A stretch of DNA of 6,248 nucleotides from an uncultured Alphaproteobacteria bacterium (lineage in GTDB: Bacteria > Pseudomonadota > Alphaproteobacteria > Puniceispirillales > UBA1172): the NCBI GenBank assembly GCA_913056245.1, contig CAJXME010000070.1, forward strand, positions 1-6,248, read 5' to 3'. Within the stretch, counting starts at the first letter, position 1, and each line of letters begins with the position of its first letter. Both the position numbers and the translations under genes were made by a program. Positions 1 through 5,372 of the stretch are shown here, piece by piece. Below the pieces are notes generated by a model. It saw only the letters and a program-made list of their open reading frames with translations. It was not told the origin of the DNA and ran no database searches.

Positions 1-141
1 TAGAAGAAAAGTGTCTTTTCGCTCCCCACATAGCTTTTGGTACAAGCCGATAGGGGTCTCTATGCCGTTGAAGAGCCTCTTAACCACAGGGATGACGTTG
101 TATTGAGAGGCTAGCTTTGCTACCTGGGCGAGTTGAATCAA
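1..141 (-). CDS. trpE: Anthranilate synthase component I, N-terminal fragment (cut by window edge)
   Basis: The first 47 codons are present; the gene continues beyond the left edge. TrpE joins chorismate with ammonia or glutamine-derived nitrogen to make anthranilate, the first step of tryptophan synthesis, in the cytoplasm with TrpG. The recognisable family N-terminus reads LASQYNVIPVVKRL, then ETPIGLYQKLCG and DTFLL. These correspond to the usual 'NVIPV..E...D.ETP...Y.KL....TFLLES' stretch that binds tryptophan for feedback inhibition. I place the start at a TTG at 141-139 that overlaps the hisI stop by two bases. It is preceded by a strong Shine-Dalgarno, AGGAGGAG, at 151-144 on the minus strand. 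The first residues after it ([10 protein letters not shown]) fit the family. Chorismate-binding catalytic residues lie outside the window, so activity cannot be judged. Identity is fairly sure because the motif is distinctive, although the fragment is short. Confidence 0.82.
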   Translation of the reverse strand, partial: MIQLAQVAKLASQYNVIPVVKRLFNGIETPIGLYQKLCGERKDTFLL

Positions 142-455
142 TTCTCCTCCTCGAAGCAGGAGGGCGTGCCCCTGTGGCAGGTAGGCCCCTCGGGATGAAC
201 AGACACAAGCAGAGCATCGCTGTCGCAGTCCGCCTTGATGTCGACAACATGCAAGTAATTGCCGCTTGTCCCTCCCTTCAGCCAACGTTGATTGCGCGAT
301 CTCGAAAAGAACACCATCCTGCCGTTTGCGAGAGTTTCGTTCAGAGTTTCTTCATTTGCGTAACCAAGCATCAGAACATCCTTGGTGCGCTCATCCTGGA
401 TGATTACCGGGATGAGACCTTGGGGGTCGTAGGTCAGTGAGGCAGGGTCGATCAC
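138..455 (-). CDS. hisI: Phosphoribosyl-AMP cyclohydrolase
   Basis: HisI opens the adenine ring of phosphoribosyl-AMP in the third step of histidine synthesis. It is a cytoplasmic zinc enzyme, normally a homodimer. The 105 residues form a complete single-domain protein, slightly short of the usual 110-130, with no HisE domain fused. Visible motifs are [12 protein letters not shown] (27-38), FFSRSR (49-54), KGGTSGN (60-66), DCDSDALL (76-83) and [12 protein letters not shown] (90-101). Cys77, Cys93 and Cys100 match the zinc ligands known for the family. The KG[E/A/D]TSG motif carries Gly at the third position instead of the Glu of enterobacterial enzymes; actinobacterial proteins also vary there. 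The GTG start at 455 shares a GTGA overlap with the stop of the upstream HisF frame, and the stop overlaps the trpE TTG start, so translation is probably coupled along the operon. The C-terminal EEEN is encoded by the purine run that serves as the trpE ribosome-binding site. Confidence 0.93.
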   Translation of the reverse strand: MIDPASLTYDPQGLIPVIIQDERTKDVLMLGYANEETLNETLANGRMVFFSRSRNQRWLKGGTSGNYLHVVDIKADCDSDALLVSVHPEGPTCHRGTPSCFEEEN

Positions 456-679
456 AACCTCACCTCCACGTCCGCATCCGAAAGGGCTGTCTTTACCTCT
501 GCAATACTAAGTTCGCTCTGGTGGAAGACGCTGGCGGCCAGCACAGCGTCGGCTCCAGCCTTAGCCGCTTCAATGGCGCTTTCGGCAATTTCTTTTGGCG
601 TGACGGGAACCAAATCAGACTTGCTGGTGGTGTCGCCCGCGCCCGTGACCGCGCAAGTGATAAAAATCTCAGTATTCAT
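452..679 (-). pseudogene. Chimeric frame: beta-keto acid cleavage enzyme N-terminus fused to HisF C-terminus
   Basis: This 75-codon frame is open from ATG to TGA but matches two unrelated families. Residues 1 to about 42 ([18 protein letters not shown], then [19 protein letters not shown]) are the start of a BKACE/Kce protein. This zinc family of about 300 residues cleaves 3-oxo acids such as 3-keto-5-aminohexanoate with acetyl-CoA. Residues from about 41 to 75 ([16 protein letters not shown], then IAEVKTAL) are the last strand and helix of HisF, the cyclase subunit of imidazole glycerol phosphate synthase (about 255 residues). The BKACE metal ligands and nearly all of HisF are missing, so neither activity is expected. 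A Shine-Dalgarno AAGAGG lies at 693-688, eight bases before the ATG. The BKACE part follows pgi by 80 bases and belongs with the right-hand genome. The HisF part overlaps hisI by GTGA and belongs with the left-hand genome. I infer a join error or deletion, not a functional gene. Confidence 0.8.
545..565. other. Probable chimeric junction between two genomes
   Basis: Within these bases the minus-strand reading changes from BKACE to HisF. Both families can encode an 'AGA(D)A' turn at the end of a helix just before a beta strand, so a short stretch of shared sequence (Ala-Gly-Ala-Asp codons at 559-548) could have served as the crossing point. Left of it, lysine is AAG in 7 of 8 codons (HisF tail, hisI and trpE). 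Right of it, the thiamine diphosphate enzyme uses AAA in 9 of 10 and the cold-shock gene in 5 of 7. AGG/AGA arginine codons also recur in the short left part. The exact crossing base cannot be set from one sequence. Confidence 0.7.
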
Positions 680-759
680 CGCTTCATCCTCTTCTGAATA
701 TCAGATGATCATGACTAAGATTTTAGAAAAGGGAAATATATTTCTTATCGTTTTGACGT

Positions 760-2268
760 TTAAGAACGATAGCGATCAAGGATATGCCGACTGACGGGTG
801 GGATGGTCTCACCGCCCGTGCCGTCATCCATATAAGCCTCATACTGGCGGGCGATGACTTTGCCCAATTCCACCCCGGGCTGATCAAAACTATTGAGGTT
901 CAAAAGCCAGCCTGATACCGCGGTGATATGCTCATAATAGGCCAGCACCCGCCCCAGCGCGAAAGGCGTGGTGTCTTCCCAAGTCACCACCGTCGACGGG
1001 CGGCCGCCAGTAAAGCCTCGCTTCGCATCCCCCATGGCCAAGCAATCGGCCTGCGCCATCATTTGAGCGATTAAATCGCGATGACGATGGCGGGTTTTTG
1101 CGCTGACCTCACCGGTCAAAGAAATCGGCTCAAGCGGCGCGAGAAAATCAACCGGCACGATATCTTGCGACTGGTGGATCATCTGAAAAAAGGAATGCTG
1201 AACATTGCTGCCTGCTTCGCCAAAGACAATCGGCGAGGTGCCAAGCGGTTGCGGCTTGCCCTCAGCGGTCACGGCTTTGCCGTTGGATTCCATCTCCAAT
1301 TGCTGAAGCCATGACGGCAATAGATTGAGCCGCTGATCATAAGGGATCACCGCTAACCCGCTGCGCCCCAGAAAAGCGCGATTCCAAACACGGATCAATC
1401 CAGCGAGGATCGGCATATTTTCAGCCACAGGCGCTTGGGCAAAATGATCATCCATTTGACTGGCGCCAGCGATCATCGCCGTGAACATTTCTTCGCCAAT
1501 CGCCACCATGATCGGCAAGCCCACCGCTGCCCAGAGCGAGAATCGCCCGCCAATCGCTTCATCCATGGCAAGGATCAAATCACCATCAACCCCGCGATCT
1601 TTGGCGACATCCGGGCGTGAGGTCACGGCGATCACGCGGCCATGAGGCGAGACGCCATTGGCGTTGAACCAATCTTCCGCCGCCGCCAAATTGCTCAAGG
1701 TTTCTTTGGTGGTGAAGGTTTTGGAAATAGCAATCACCGCCGTCGTGACGGGGTTAAGCCCAGCCAAGAGATCATCGAGATGCGACGGGTCGATATTGCT
1801 GACAAAATGAACATCAGGCCCTTGATGAAAAGGCGCCAAAGCCTCAACCGCCATCTTCGGCCCAAGGTATGAACCGCCGATACCAATCGCCACCACATCT
1901 TCAACCCCTAGGCTGAGGATGGTTTCCGTCATCGCGGCCATGGTGGCGATATTATCTTGCGCCATGCTCATATCAGGATTGCGCAAATGCGCGTGTAAGG
2001 CGGGGCGATTTTCGCTGGCATTAACAATTTCACCCGCCAGCATCGCATCGCGTTTTGGCAGAATGCTTTGCCCCCAATCCAGCAAGGCTTGCCATTCTTC
2101 AAGATCAACGGATTGGCGGGAGAAATCCACCCGCATATCATCGAGCGTCACCACCATCCCCGCTGGCGGCGAGGCAGCCTGCAACCGTGCCGTAAGTGTA
2201 GCCGCGAAAACCTGCTTTTTAGTAGCAAGTTTCTGGAGGTGATCAATCATTGCGCGCTGTTCTGTCAT
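760..2268 (-). CDS. pgi: Glucose-6-phosphate isomerase
   Basis: Pgi interconverts glucose 6-phosphate and fructose 6-phosphate in glycolysis and gluconeogenesis, as a cytoplasmic dimer. The 502 residues contain two SIS folds. Sugar-phosphate-binding motifs are GIGGSYLGP (129-137) and SKTFTTKET (182-190). Family signature 1 is IGGRFSLWAAVGLP (239-252). The catalytic Glu327 lies in LEMESNGK, His358 in GSNVQHSFFQ, and Lys470 ends signature 2, NSFDQPGVELGK (459-470). All key residues are therefore present. The protein is shorter than the roughly 550-residue enterobacterial form but intact, with most of the difference near the N-terminus. The ATG at 2268 is the first after an in-frame TAG. Its Shine-Dalgarno is weak (GGA, six bases upstream). 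A sigma-70-like promoter lies just upstream. The next frame downstream begins 80 bases after the stop and may be co-transcribed. Confidence 0.97.
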   Translation of the reverse strand: MTEQRAMIDHLQKLATKKQVFAATLTARLQAASPPAGMVVTLDDMRVDFSRQSVDLEEWQALLDWGQSILPKRDAMLAGEIVNASENRPALHAHLRNPDMSMAQDNIATMAAMTETILSLGVEDVVAIGIGGSYLGPKMAVEALAPFHQGPDVHFVSNIDPSHLDDLLAGLNPVTTAVIAISKTFTTKETLSNLAAAEDWFNANGVSPHGRVIAVTSRPDVAKDRGVDGDLILAMDEAIGGRFSLWAAVGLPIMVAIGEEMFTAMIAGASQMDDHFAQAPVAENMPILAGLIRVWNRAFLGRSGLAVIPYDQRLNLLPSWLQQLEMESNGKAVTAEGKPQPLGTSPIVFGEAGSNVQHSFFQMIHQSQDIVPVDFLAPLEPISLTGEVSAKTRHRHRDLIAQMMAQADCLAMGDAKRGFTGGRPSTVVTWEDTTPFALGRVLAYYEHITAVSGWLLNLNSFDQPGVELGKVIARQYEAYMDDGTGGETIPPVSRHILDRYRS

Positions 2269-2291
2269 CGTTGTTCCGTTGTCATGGCGGC

Positions 2292-2321
2292 ACTATAGCC
2301 TTAACCCGATGGGCTTTTCAA
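2292..2321 (-). promoter_or_regulatory. Candidate sigma-70 promoter for pgi
   Basis: On the minus strand, TTGAAA (2321-2316) and TATAGT (2297-2292) each match five of six consensus bases and are separated by 18 bases. Transcription would start near 2286-2284, giving a leader of about 16 bases before the pgi ATG. The call is by pattern only. Confidence 0.5.
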
Positions 2322-2339
2322 TCTTGAAGCATTGCGGCG

Positions 2340-2363
2340 CAACAAAAGCGGCGGTTTTTGTTG
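2340..2363. repeat. Inverted repeat in the pgi/flavodoxin divergent region
   Basis: CAACAAAA (2340-2347) and TTTTGTTG (2356-2363) are perfect reverse complements. Inside, a G-T wobble and a C-G pair extend the stem to ten pairs around the four-base loop GGCG. No run of T follows on either strand, so it does not look like an intrinsic terminator. It sits about 20 bases upstream of the candidate pgi -35 box and 49 bases before the flavodoxin ATG. A protein-binding operator for one or both genes is possible. Confidence 0.5.
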
Positions 2364-2411
2364 ATCCGCCCTCATGATTGCAACCCTTGCTTGTTTCGTC
2401 CAAGATACGGC

Positions 2412-2873
2412 ATGACGAAAGCAACGGTCTTATTCATTGCCCACGCCCCCTCGCCCAATACCTTGGCTTTGCGAGACGCCGCTTGCGTGTCCATCACCCG
2501 CGACAGCGACGTGCGCCTGATCACCAAATCCCCCTTTGATTGCACCCATGAAGACGCGCTGGCCGCCGATGGAATCATCATTGGCACAACGGAAAATATC
2601 GGCGCCATGGCGGGCGCCACCAAAGATTTCTTTGACCGCAGTTACAACCAACTGCTCGATGTCACCGCGGGCAAACCCGTGGCGGTTTATATCCGTGCCG
2701 GGCTTGATGGCACCGGCACGAAATTAGGGGTCAGCGCCATCATCACTGGCTTGCGCTGGCGGCTAGTGGCTGACCCCTTGATCTTGAAAGGCGAATGGCA
2801 GGACGACTTCACCGATGCCGCCGCCGAACTGGCCTTGACCCTCGCCGCTGGGGTTGAACTGGGGCTATATTAA
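2412..2873 (+). CDS. Flavodoxin-like / NAD(P)H-dependent FMN oxidoreductase family protein
   Basis: A 153-residue single-domain protein with a flavodoxin-type Rossmann fold. Strand 1 (KATVLFIAHAPS, 3-14) leads into the loop HAPSPNT (11-17), in the position of the FMN-phosphate loop (usually TxTGxT), here quite divergent. The stretch ADGIIIGTTENIGAMAG (52-68) with KDFFDRS (71-77) is the family's typical 'GIIxGTPxYxGxMxGxxKxFxDR' flavin-contact loop. KPVAVYIRAG (88-97) is the following strand. The expected role is a cytoplasmic FMN-binding electron carrier or reductase; the partner and substrate are unknown. I start at ATG 2412 because it begins directly at strand 1. A TTG at 2358 would add 18 unlike residues (Cys- and Arg-containing) and lies inside the inverted repeat. 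The Shine-Dalgarno is poor. The exporter gene follows 40 bases downstream on the same strand, so the two may be co-transcribed. Confidence 0.8.
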   Translation: MTKATVLFIAHAPSPNTLALRDAACVSITRDSDVRLITKSPFDCTHEDALAADGIIIGTTENIGAMAGATKDFFDRSYNQLLDVTAGKPVAVYIRAGLDGTGTKLGVSAIITGLRWRLVADPLILKGEWQDDFTDAAAELALTLAAGVELGLY

Positions 2874-2913
2874 TTTTGTTTGCTTGGACACGCCTGCCGT
2901 CTATATAGAAAAG

Positions 2914-3813
2914 ATGATTGCGACCTTTCTTTCCCGCGCTTATGGCCATGCCCCATTGATGCTTTGCCTCGCCACCCTAGGCTGGGGCGGCAATACGATT
3001 GCCAGCCGTCTTGCGGTTGGGGAAGTCTCACCGATGATGCTGATTTTTCTGCGCTGGGGTGTTGTTGTTGCCATCATCCTTACCCTTTACCGCAAAGAGA
3101 TGCTCGAAACCCTGCCCATCATGCGCAAACGATGGCTTTGGGTGGCGTTGATGGGCGGTTTGGGGCTGAGCATGTTTAACAGCCTTTTTTATATCGCTGG
3201 TCATTACACCACGGCGGTCAATCTCGGCATTATTCAAAGCACCATGCCCGCCTTGATCCTGATGGGGTCGTTTCTGGTTTTTAAGACGCGCATCAATTTG
3301 CGCCAATGTGTGGGGCTATTGATTGCGTTATTGGGTGTTGTCGCAGTGATTTCGCAAGGCTCGTGGCAAAAACTTGCCGTCTTGACCTTCAATATGGGGG
3401 ATGTGCTGATGCTCATCGCCTGTTTGTTTTATTCTGGTTATACGCTGGGGTTAAGAGGCCGCCCCAATGTTAGCAGCATGGTGATGATGGGATTTTTCGC
3501 TATTTTCGCTTGGCTCGCCACCATTCCGATGTTGGCGATCGAAGCCTATACCACAGGCATCATTTTCCCAGGCGTGAACGGATGGCTGATCATCGCCTAT
3601 GTCGCGATCATGCCATCCTTTCTCTCGCAAGTATTCTTTATGCGGGGTGTCGACCTGATTGGTCCGGGCGCCGCCGGGCTTTATACGAATATGGTGCCCG
3701 TATTTGCGGCTATTTTGGCGGTATTATCGCTCAATGAAAGTTTTCATCTCTTTCATCTGACCGCGCTCATTTTAGTCTTTGCCGGCATCTATCTCTTTGA
3801 GATCAAGAAATAG
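2914..3813 (+). CDS. EamA-family (drug/metabolite transporter superfamily) permease
   Basis: A 299-residue inner-membrane protein with ten predicted helices, at roughly residues 13-33, 41-58, 75-95, 100-122, 131-148, 161-178, 186-208, 222-243, 253-272 and 279-296. It is built from two EamA repeats (about 13-148 and 162-296). The first helix has the family pattern LCLATLGWGGNTIASRLA. The second repeat ends with the usual PVFAAILAVLSLNESF followed by a final helix. EamA proteins typically export amino acids or other small metabolites; the substrate cannot be read from sequence. The ATG at 2914 puts the first helix at the expected distance from the N-terminus. A TTG at 2854 would add 20 residues and overlap the flavodoxin gene, so I reject it. 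The Shine-Dalgarno is weak (AGAAAAG). The cold-shock gene converges on it with only 20 bases between the stops and no visible terminator. Confidence 0.92.
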   Translation: MIATFLSRAYGHAPLMLCLATLGWGGNTIASRLAVGEVSPMMLIFLRWGVVVAIILTLYRKEMLETLPIMRKRWLWVALMGGLGLSMFNSLFYIAGHYTTAVNLGIIQSTMPALILMGSFLVFKTRINLRQCVGLLIALLGVVAVISQGSWQKLAVLTFNMGDVLMLIACLFYSGYTLGLRGRPNVSSMVMMGFFAIFAWLATIPMLAIEAYTTGIIFPGVNGWLIIAYVAIMPSFLSQVFFMRGVDLIGPGAAGLYTNMVPVFAAILAVLSLNESFHLFHLTALILVFAGIYLFEIKK

Positions 3814-3833
3814 ACACCGAGATAATCCTAGAT

Positions 3834-4043
3834 TTATTCAACCGGCTTAAGGTTCATCGCGCAATCTTTGCCGTTTTTAGCCGGCAGCAATTCATATTCG
3901 AGATGCTGGCCTTCCACCAGTTCTTTCATCCCAGCTTCTTGAACCGCTGTGATATGCACAAAAGCATCAGAGCCACCTTCATCAGGCTCAATAAACCCAA
4001 AACCCTTAGTTACGTTGAACCATTTGACTTTGCCAGTAGACAT
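3834..4043 (-). CDS. cspA: Cold-shock domain protein (CspA family)
   Basis: A 69-residue single cold-shock domain, the full usual length of bacterial CspA-type proteins. The N-terminus STGKVKWFNVTKGFGFI carries the RNP1 motif KGFGFI (13-18), and RNP2 is DAFVHI (26-31). The aromatic residues Trp8, Phe15, Phe17, Phe28 and His30 that stack on single-stranded RNA or DNA are present. Such proteins bind RNA and keep it unstructured, at low temperature or in growth-phase control. Which paralogue this is cannot be told. The start is clear: GAGGA at 4055-4051 lies seven bases before the ATG. The 144 bases upstream, as far as the next gene's stop, are AT-rich and could hold a promoter and a leader, as in many csp genes, but I see no defined cold-shock box. 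Confidence 0.96.
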   Translation of the reverse strand: MSTGKVKWFNVTKGFGFIEPDEGGSDAFVHITAVQEAGMKELVEGQHLEYELLPAKNGKDCAMNLKPVE

Positions 4044-4187
4044 AATTTCGTCCTCATTATATTGAAAAACAACAGTTTTTCTATTCGGTTGTTGGATAGC
4101 CGATATTCTGGCCGGTCAACAGATTGATGTGGTAATGGTAGATATGGTCTTATTGGCTAGTCTGGCAAGGCCTTTTATTGATCTTTT
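4044..4187 (-). promoter_or_regulatory. Upstream region of the cold-shock gene
   Basis: This AT-rich gap between the reductase stop and the cold-shock ATG must hold whatever drives the csp gene if it is transcribed independently. A TATAAT lies at 4062-4057 on the minus strand but touches the ribosome-binding site, so as a -10 box it would give an almost leaderless transcript; it is probably fortuitous. A TTGACC at 4120-4115 has no good partner at normal spacing. No terminator for the upstream reductase gene is evident. Confidence 0.3.
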
Positions 4188-5096
4188 CTATTTTTTTGGT
4201 GTCAGCGCCTTAATCAGAATAGACACATCACGTTCTTGCCAGCCCCGTTCTTGAACATCCGCCAATTGTTTGGCCACCAAATCAAGCCCCGGCATATTAA
4301 GCCCCTTAGCCTTGGCGGCCATTGTTGCGATGCCCGCGTCTTTATCCAGCAATTGCGATTTCATCAAGGGCGTGAAATCATCATCGATCATTTTCGGCGC
4401 GAGCAATTCGAGCATCCGGCTATTGGCAAAACCTGACGACATGACATCCATCACCGCCCGTTGATCCGCCCCATAAGCCGCGGCAAATTGCATGGCTTCC
4501 GCCACGCCTTGAATGGTGATGACTTGAGCAATTTGATTGCAAAGTTTGGTGATCTGGCCGCTGCCGGACGGCCCCATATGCAATTGCGTTTTGGTGTAGC
4601 AGGCCAAAATAGGCAAGGCGCGCGCCACCGCGTGATCATCACCGCCCATCATCGTCGCCAAAGTCGCGGCTTCGGCGCCAATCGAACCGCCGGTGACCGG
4701 CGCATCAATAAAATCAACGCCATGCTGAGCCAGCTGATTATGGACAGCAATAGCGGTATCAGGGTCAATGGTCGAATGATCCATCACCAAAAGCCCTTCA
4801 CGAGCGCCATGAACAACCGCGTCATCGCGCTCCAACAAGACGTCACGCACATCTTGGCCGGCCATGACATTGACCAGCACAACATCGACTTGAGCCGCCA
4901 ATTCCGCCGGACTCGACGCCGCTTTAGCGCCTTGTTCCATCAATGGCTTCAATTCTTGATCAAAAGCCTCCCGCCGACGGGCGTAAAGCACCAAATCATG
5001 GTCATGGGCTTGCAGATGCGATGCGATCGGACGTCCCATAGCCCCTAATCCAATGCAGCCAATGATCGGTTTTGGTGATTTTTTTGCCTCTGCCAT
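4188..5096 (-). CDS. 3-hydroxyisobutyrate dehydrogenase family NAD(P)-dependent reductase
   Basis: A 302-residue beta-hydroxyacid dehydrogenase of normal length. The N-terminal Rossmann domain has GLGAMG (16-21), followed by VLYARR (36-41) at the end of strand 2, where NAD or NADP preference is set; the basic residues hint at NADP. The substrate loop DAPVTGG (131-137) and the catalytic segment GSGQITKLCNQ (178-188), with Lys184 and Asn187, match the family. Lys252-Asp253 in LLDKDAGIA is the conserved KD pair of the C-terminal helical domain. Members include 3-hydroxyisobutyrate dehydrogenase, tartronate semialdehyde reductase (GarR/GlxR) and related enzymes, and sequence alone does not pick among them. 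The Shine-Dalgarno AAAGAGG lies six bases before the ATG. It is divergent from a thiamine diphosphate enzyme, which suggests reduction of an aldehyde or keto acid made by that neighbour. That link is inference. Confidence 0.9.
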   Translation of the reverse strand: MAEAKKSPKPIIGCIGLGAMGRPIASHLQAHDHDLVLYARRREAFDQELKPLMEQGAKAASSPAELAAQVDVVLVNVMAGQDVRDVLLERDDAVVHGAREGLLVMDHSTIDPDTAIAVHNQLAQHGVDFIDAPVTGGSIGAEAATLATMMGGDDHAVARALPILACYTKTQLHMGPSGSGQITKLCNQIAQVITIQGVAEAMQFAAAYGADQRAVMDVMSSGFANSRMLELLAPKMIDDDFTPLMKSQLLDKDAGIATMAAKAKGLNMPGLDLVAKQLADVQERGWQERDVSILIKALTPKK

Positions 5097-5372
5097 GGTC
5101 AGCCTCTTTCTCTTTGGCTTTGAAGTATAAAACGTCTTTGGCCAAGTTCTATGAAAATTTAATAAATTGAGTTGAAATCTCTTAAAAAGGAATTAATTCA
5201 TTTTTTGCAGAGCAAGGATCATCCCCCTTTCTTGCTCTGCGTCCCTTCCAGAGCAACGTCAACACTTATGGGATAAAAAATATTCCAAAATGGAAATTTG
5301 AGTGTTGTTTATCGTTTCTGACGACTTTAGATTAAAACCATTAATAATATCCACATAAAGAATAGTTTCCCC
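5097..5372. promoter_or_regulatory. Divergent AT-rich control region between reductase and TPP enzyme
   Basis: The longest non-coding stretch in the window, between two divergent starts. For the reductase, TATACT at 5129-5124 (minus strand) is a possible -10 box about 28 bases before the ATG, without a clear -35. For the plus-strand gene, TTGTTT (5305-5310) and TAGATT (5328-5333), 17 bases apart, are a weak candidate pair. The region contains a three-part repeat described separately, a ten-base palindrome GAATTAATTC (5190-5199) and a small dyad TTCCA-AAA-TGGAA (5283-5295). No open frame with a believable start and ribosome-binding site is seen in it. Confidence 0.45.
5207..5256. repeat. Three-part inverted/direct repeat CAGAGCAA
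   Basis: GCAGAGCAAG (5207-5216) is the perfect reverse complement of CTTGCTCTGC (5231-5240) across a 14-base gap. A third copy of the core, CAGAGCAA (5249-5256), is inverted relative to the middle copy across nine bases and lies 41 bases from the first copy in direct orientation. The middle arm can pair with either outer arm, so two exclusive hairpins are possible. No U-run follows either hairpin on either strand, which argues against a plain terminator. Operator half-sites for a dimeric regulator of the two divergent genes fit well, but this is inference. Confidence 0.65.

Noticed and set aside
117..440. A 107-codon plus-strand open frame over hisI
   Set aside because: It is antisense to hisI, which has full zinc and substrate motifs. 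No ribosome-binding site or recognisable domain is seen.
746..771. Dyad TATCGTT / AACGATA over the end of pgi as a terminator
   Set aside because: The stem is only seven A/T-rich pairs with a 12-base loop, and no U-run follows directly on the minus-strand transcript. Most of one arm is pgi coding sequence.
3791..3803. ATCTC-TTT-GAGAT as a bidirectional terminator between the exporter and cold-shock genes
   Set aside because: It lies inside the exporter's last codons, has only a five-pair stem and lacks a T-run.
4057..4062. TATAAT as the -10 box of the cold-shock gene
   Set aside because: It abuts the Shine-Dalgarno, would leave a leader of about five bases, and has no -35 match at 16-18 bases.
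4461..5048. A 195-codon plus-strand open frame
   Set aside because: It lies wholly antisense to the reductase gene, whose motifs are complete. Its own translation is rich in Arg, His and Gln with no family pattern, as expected of an antisense shadow.
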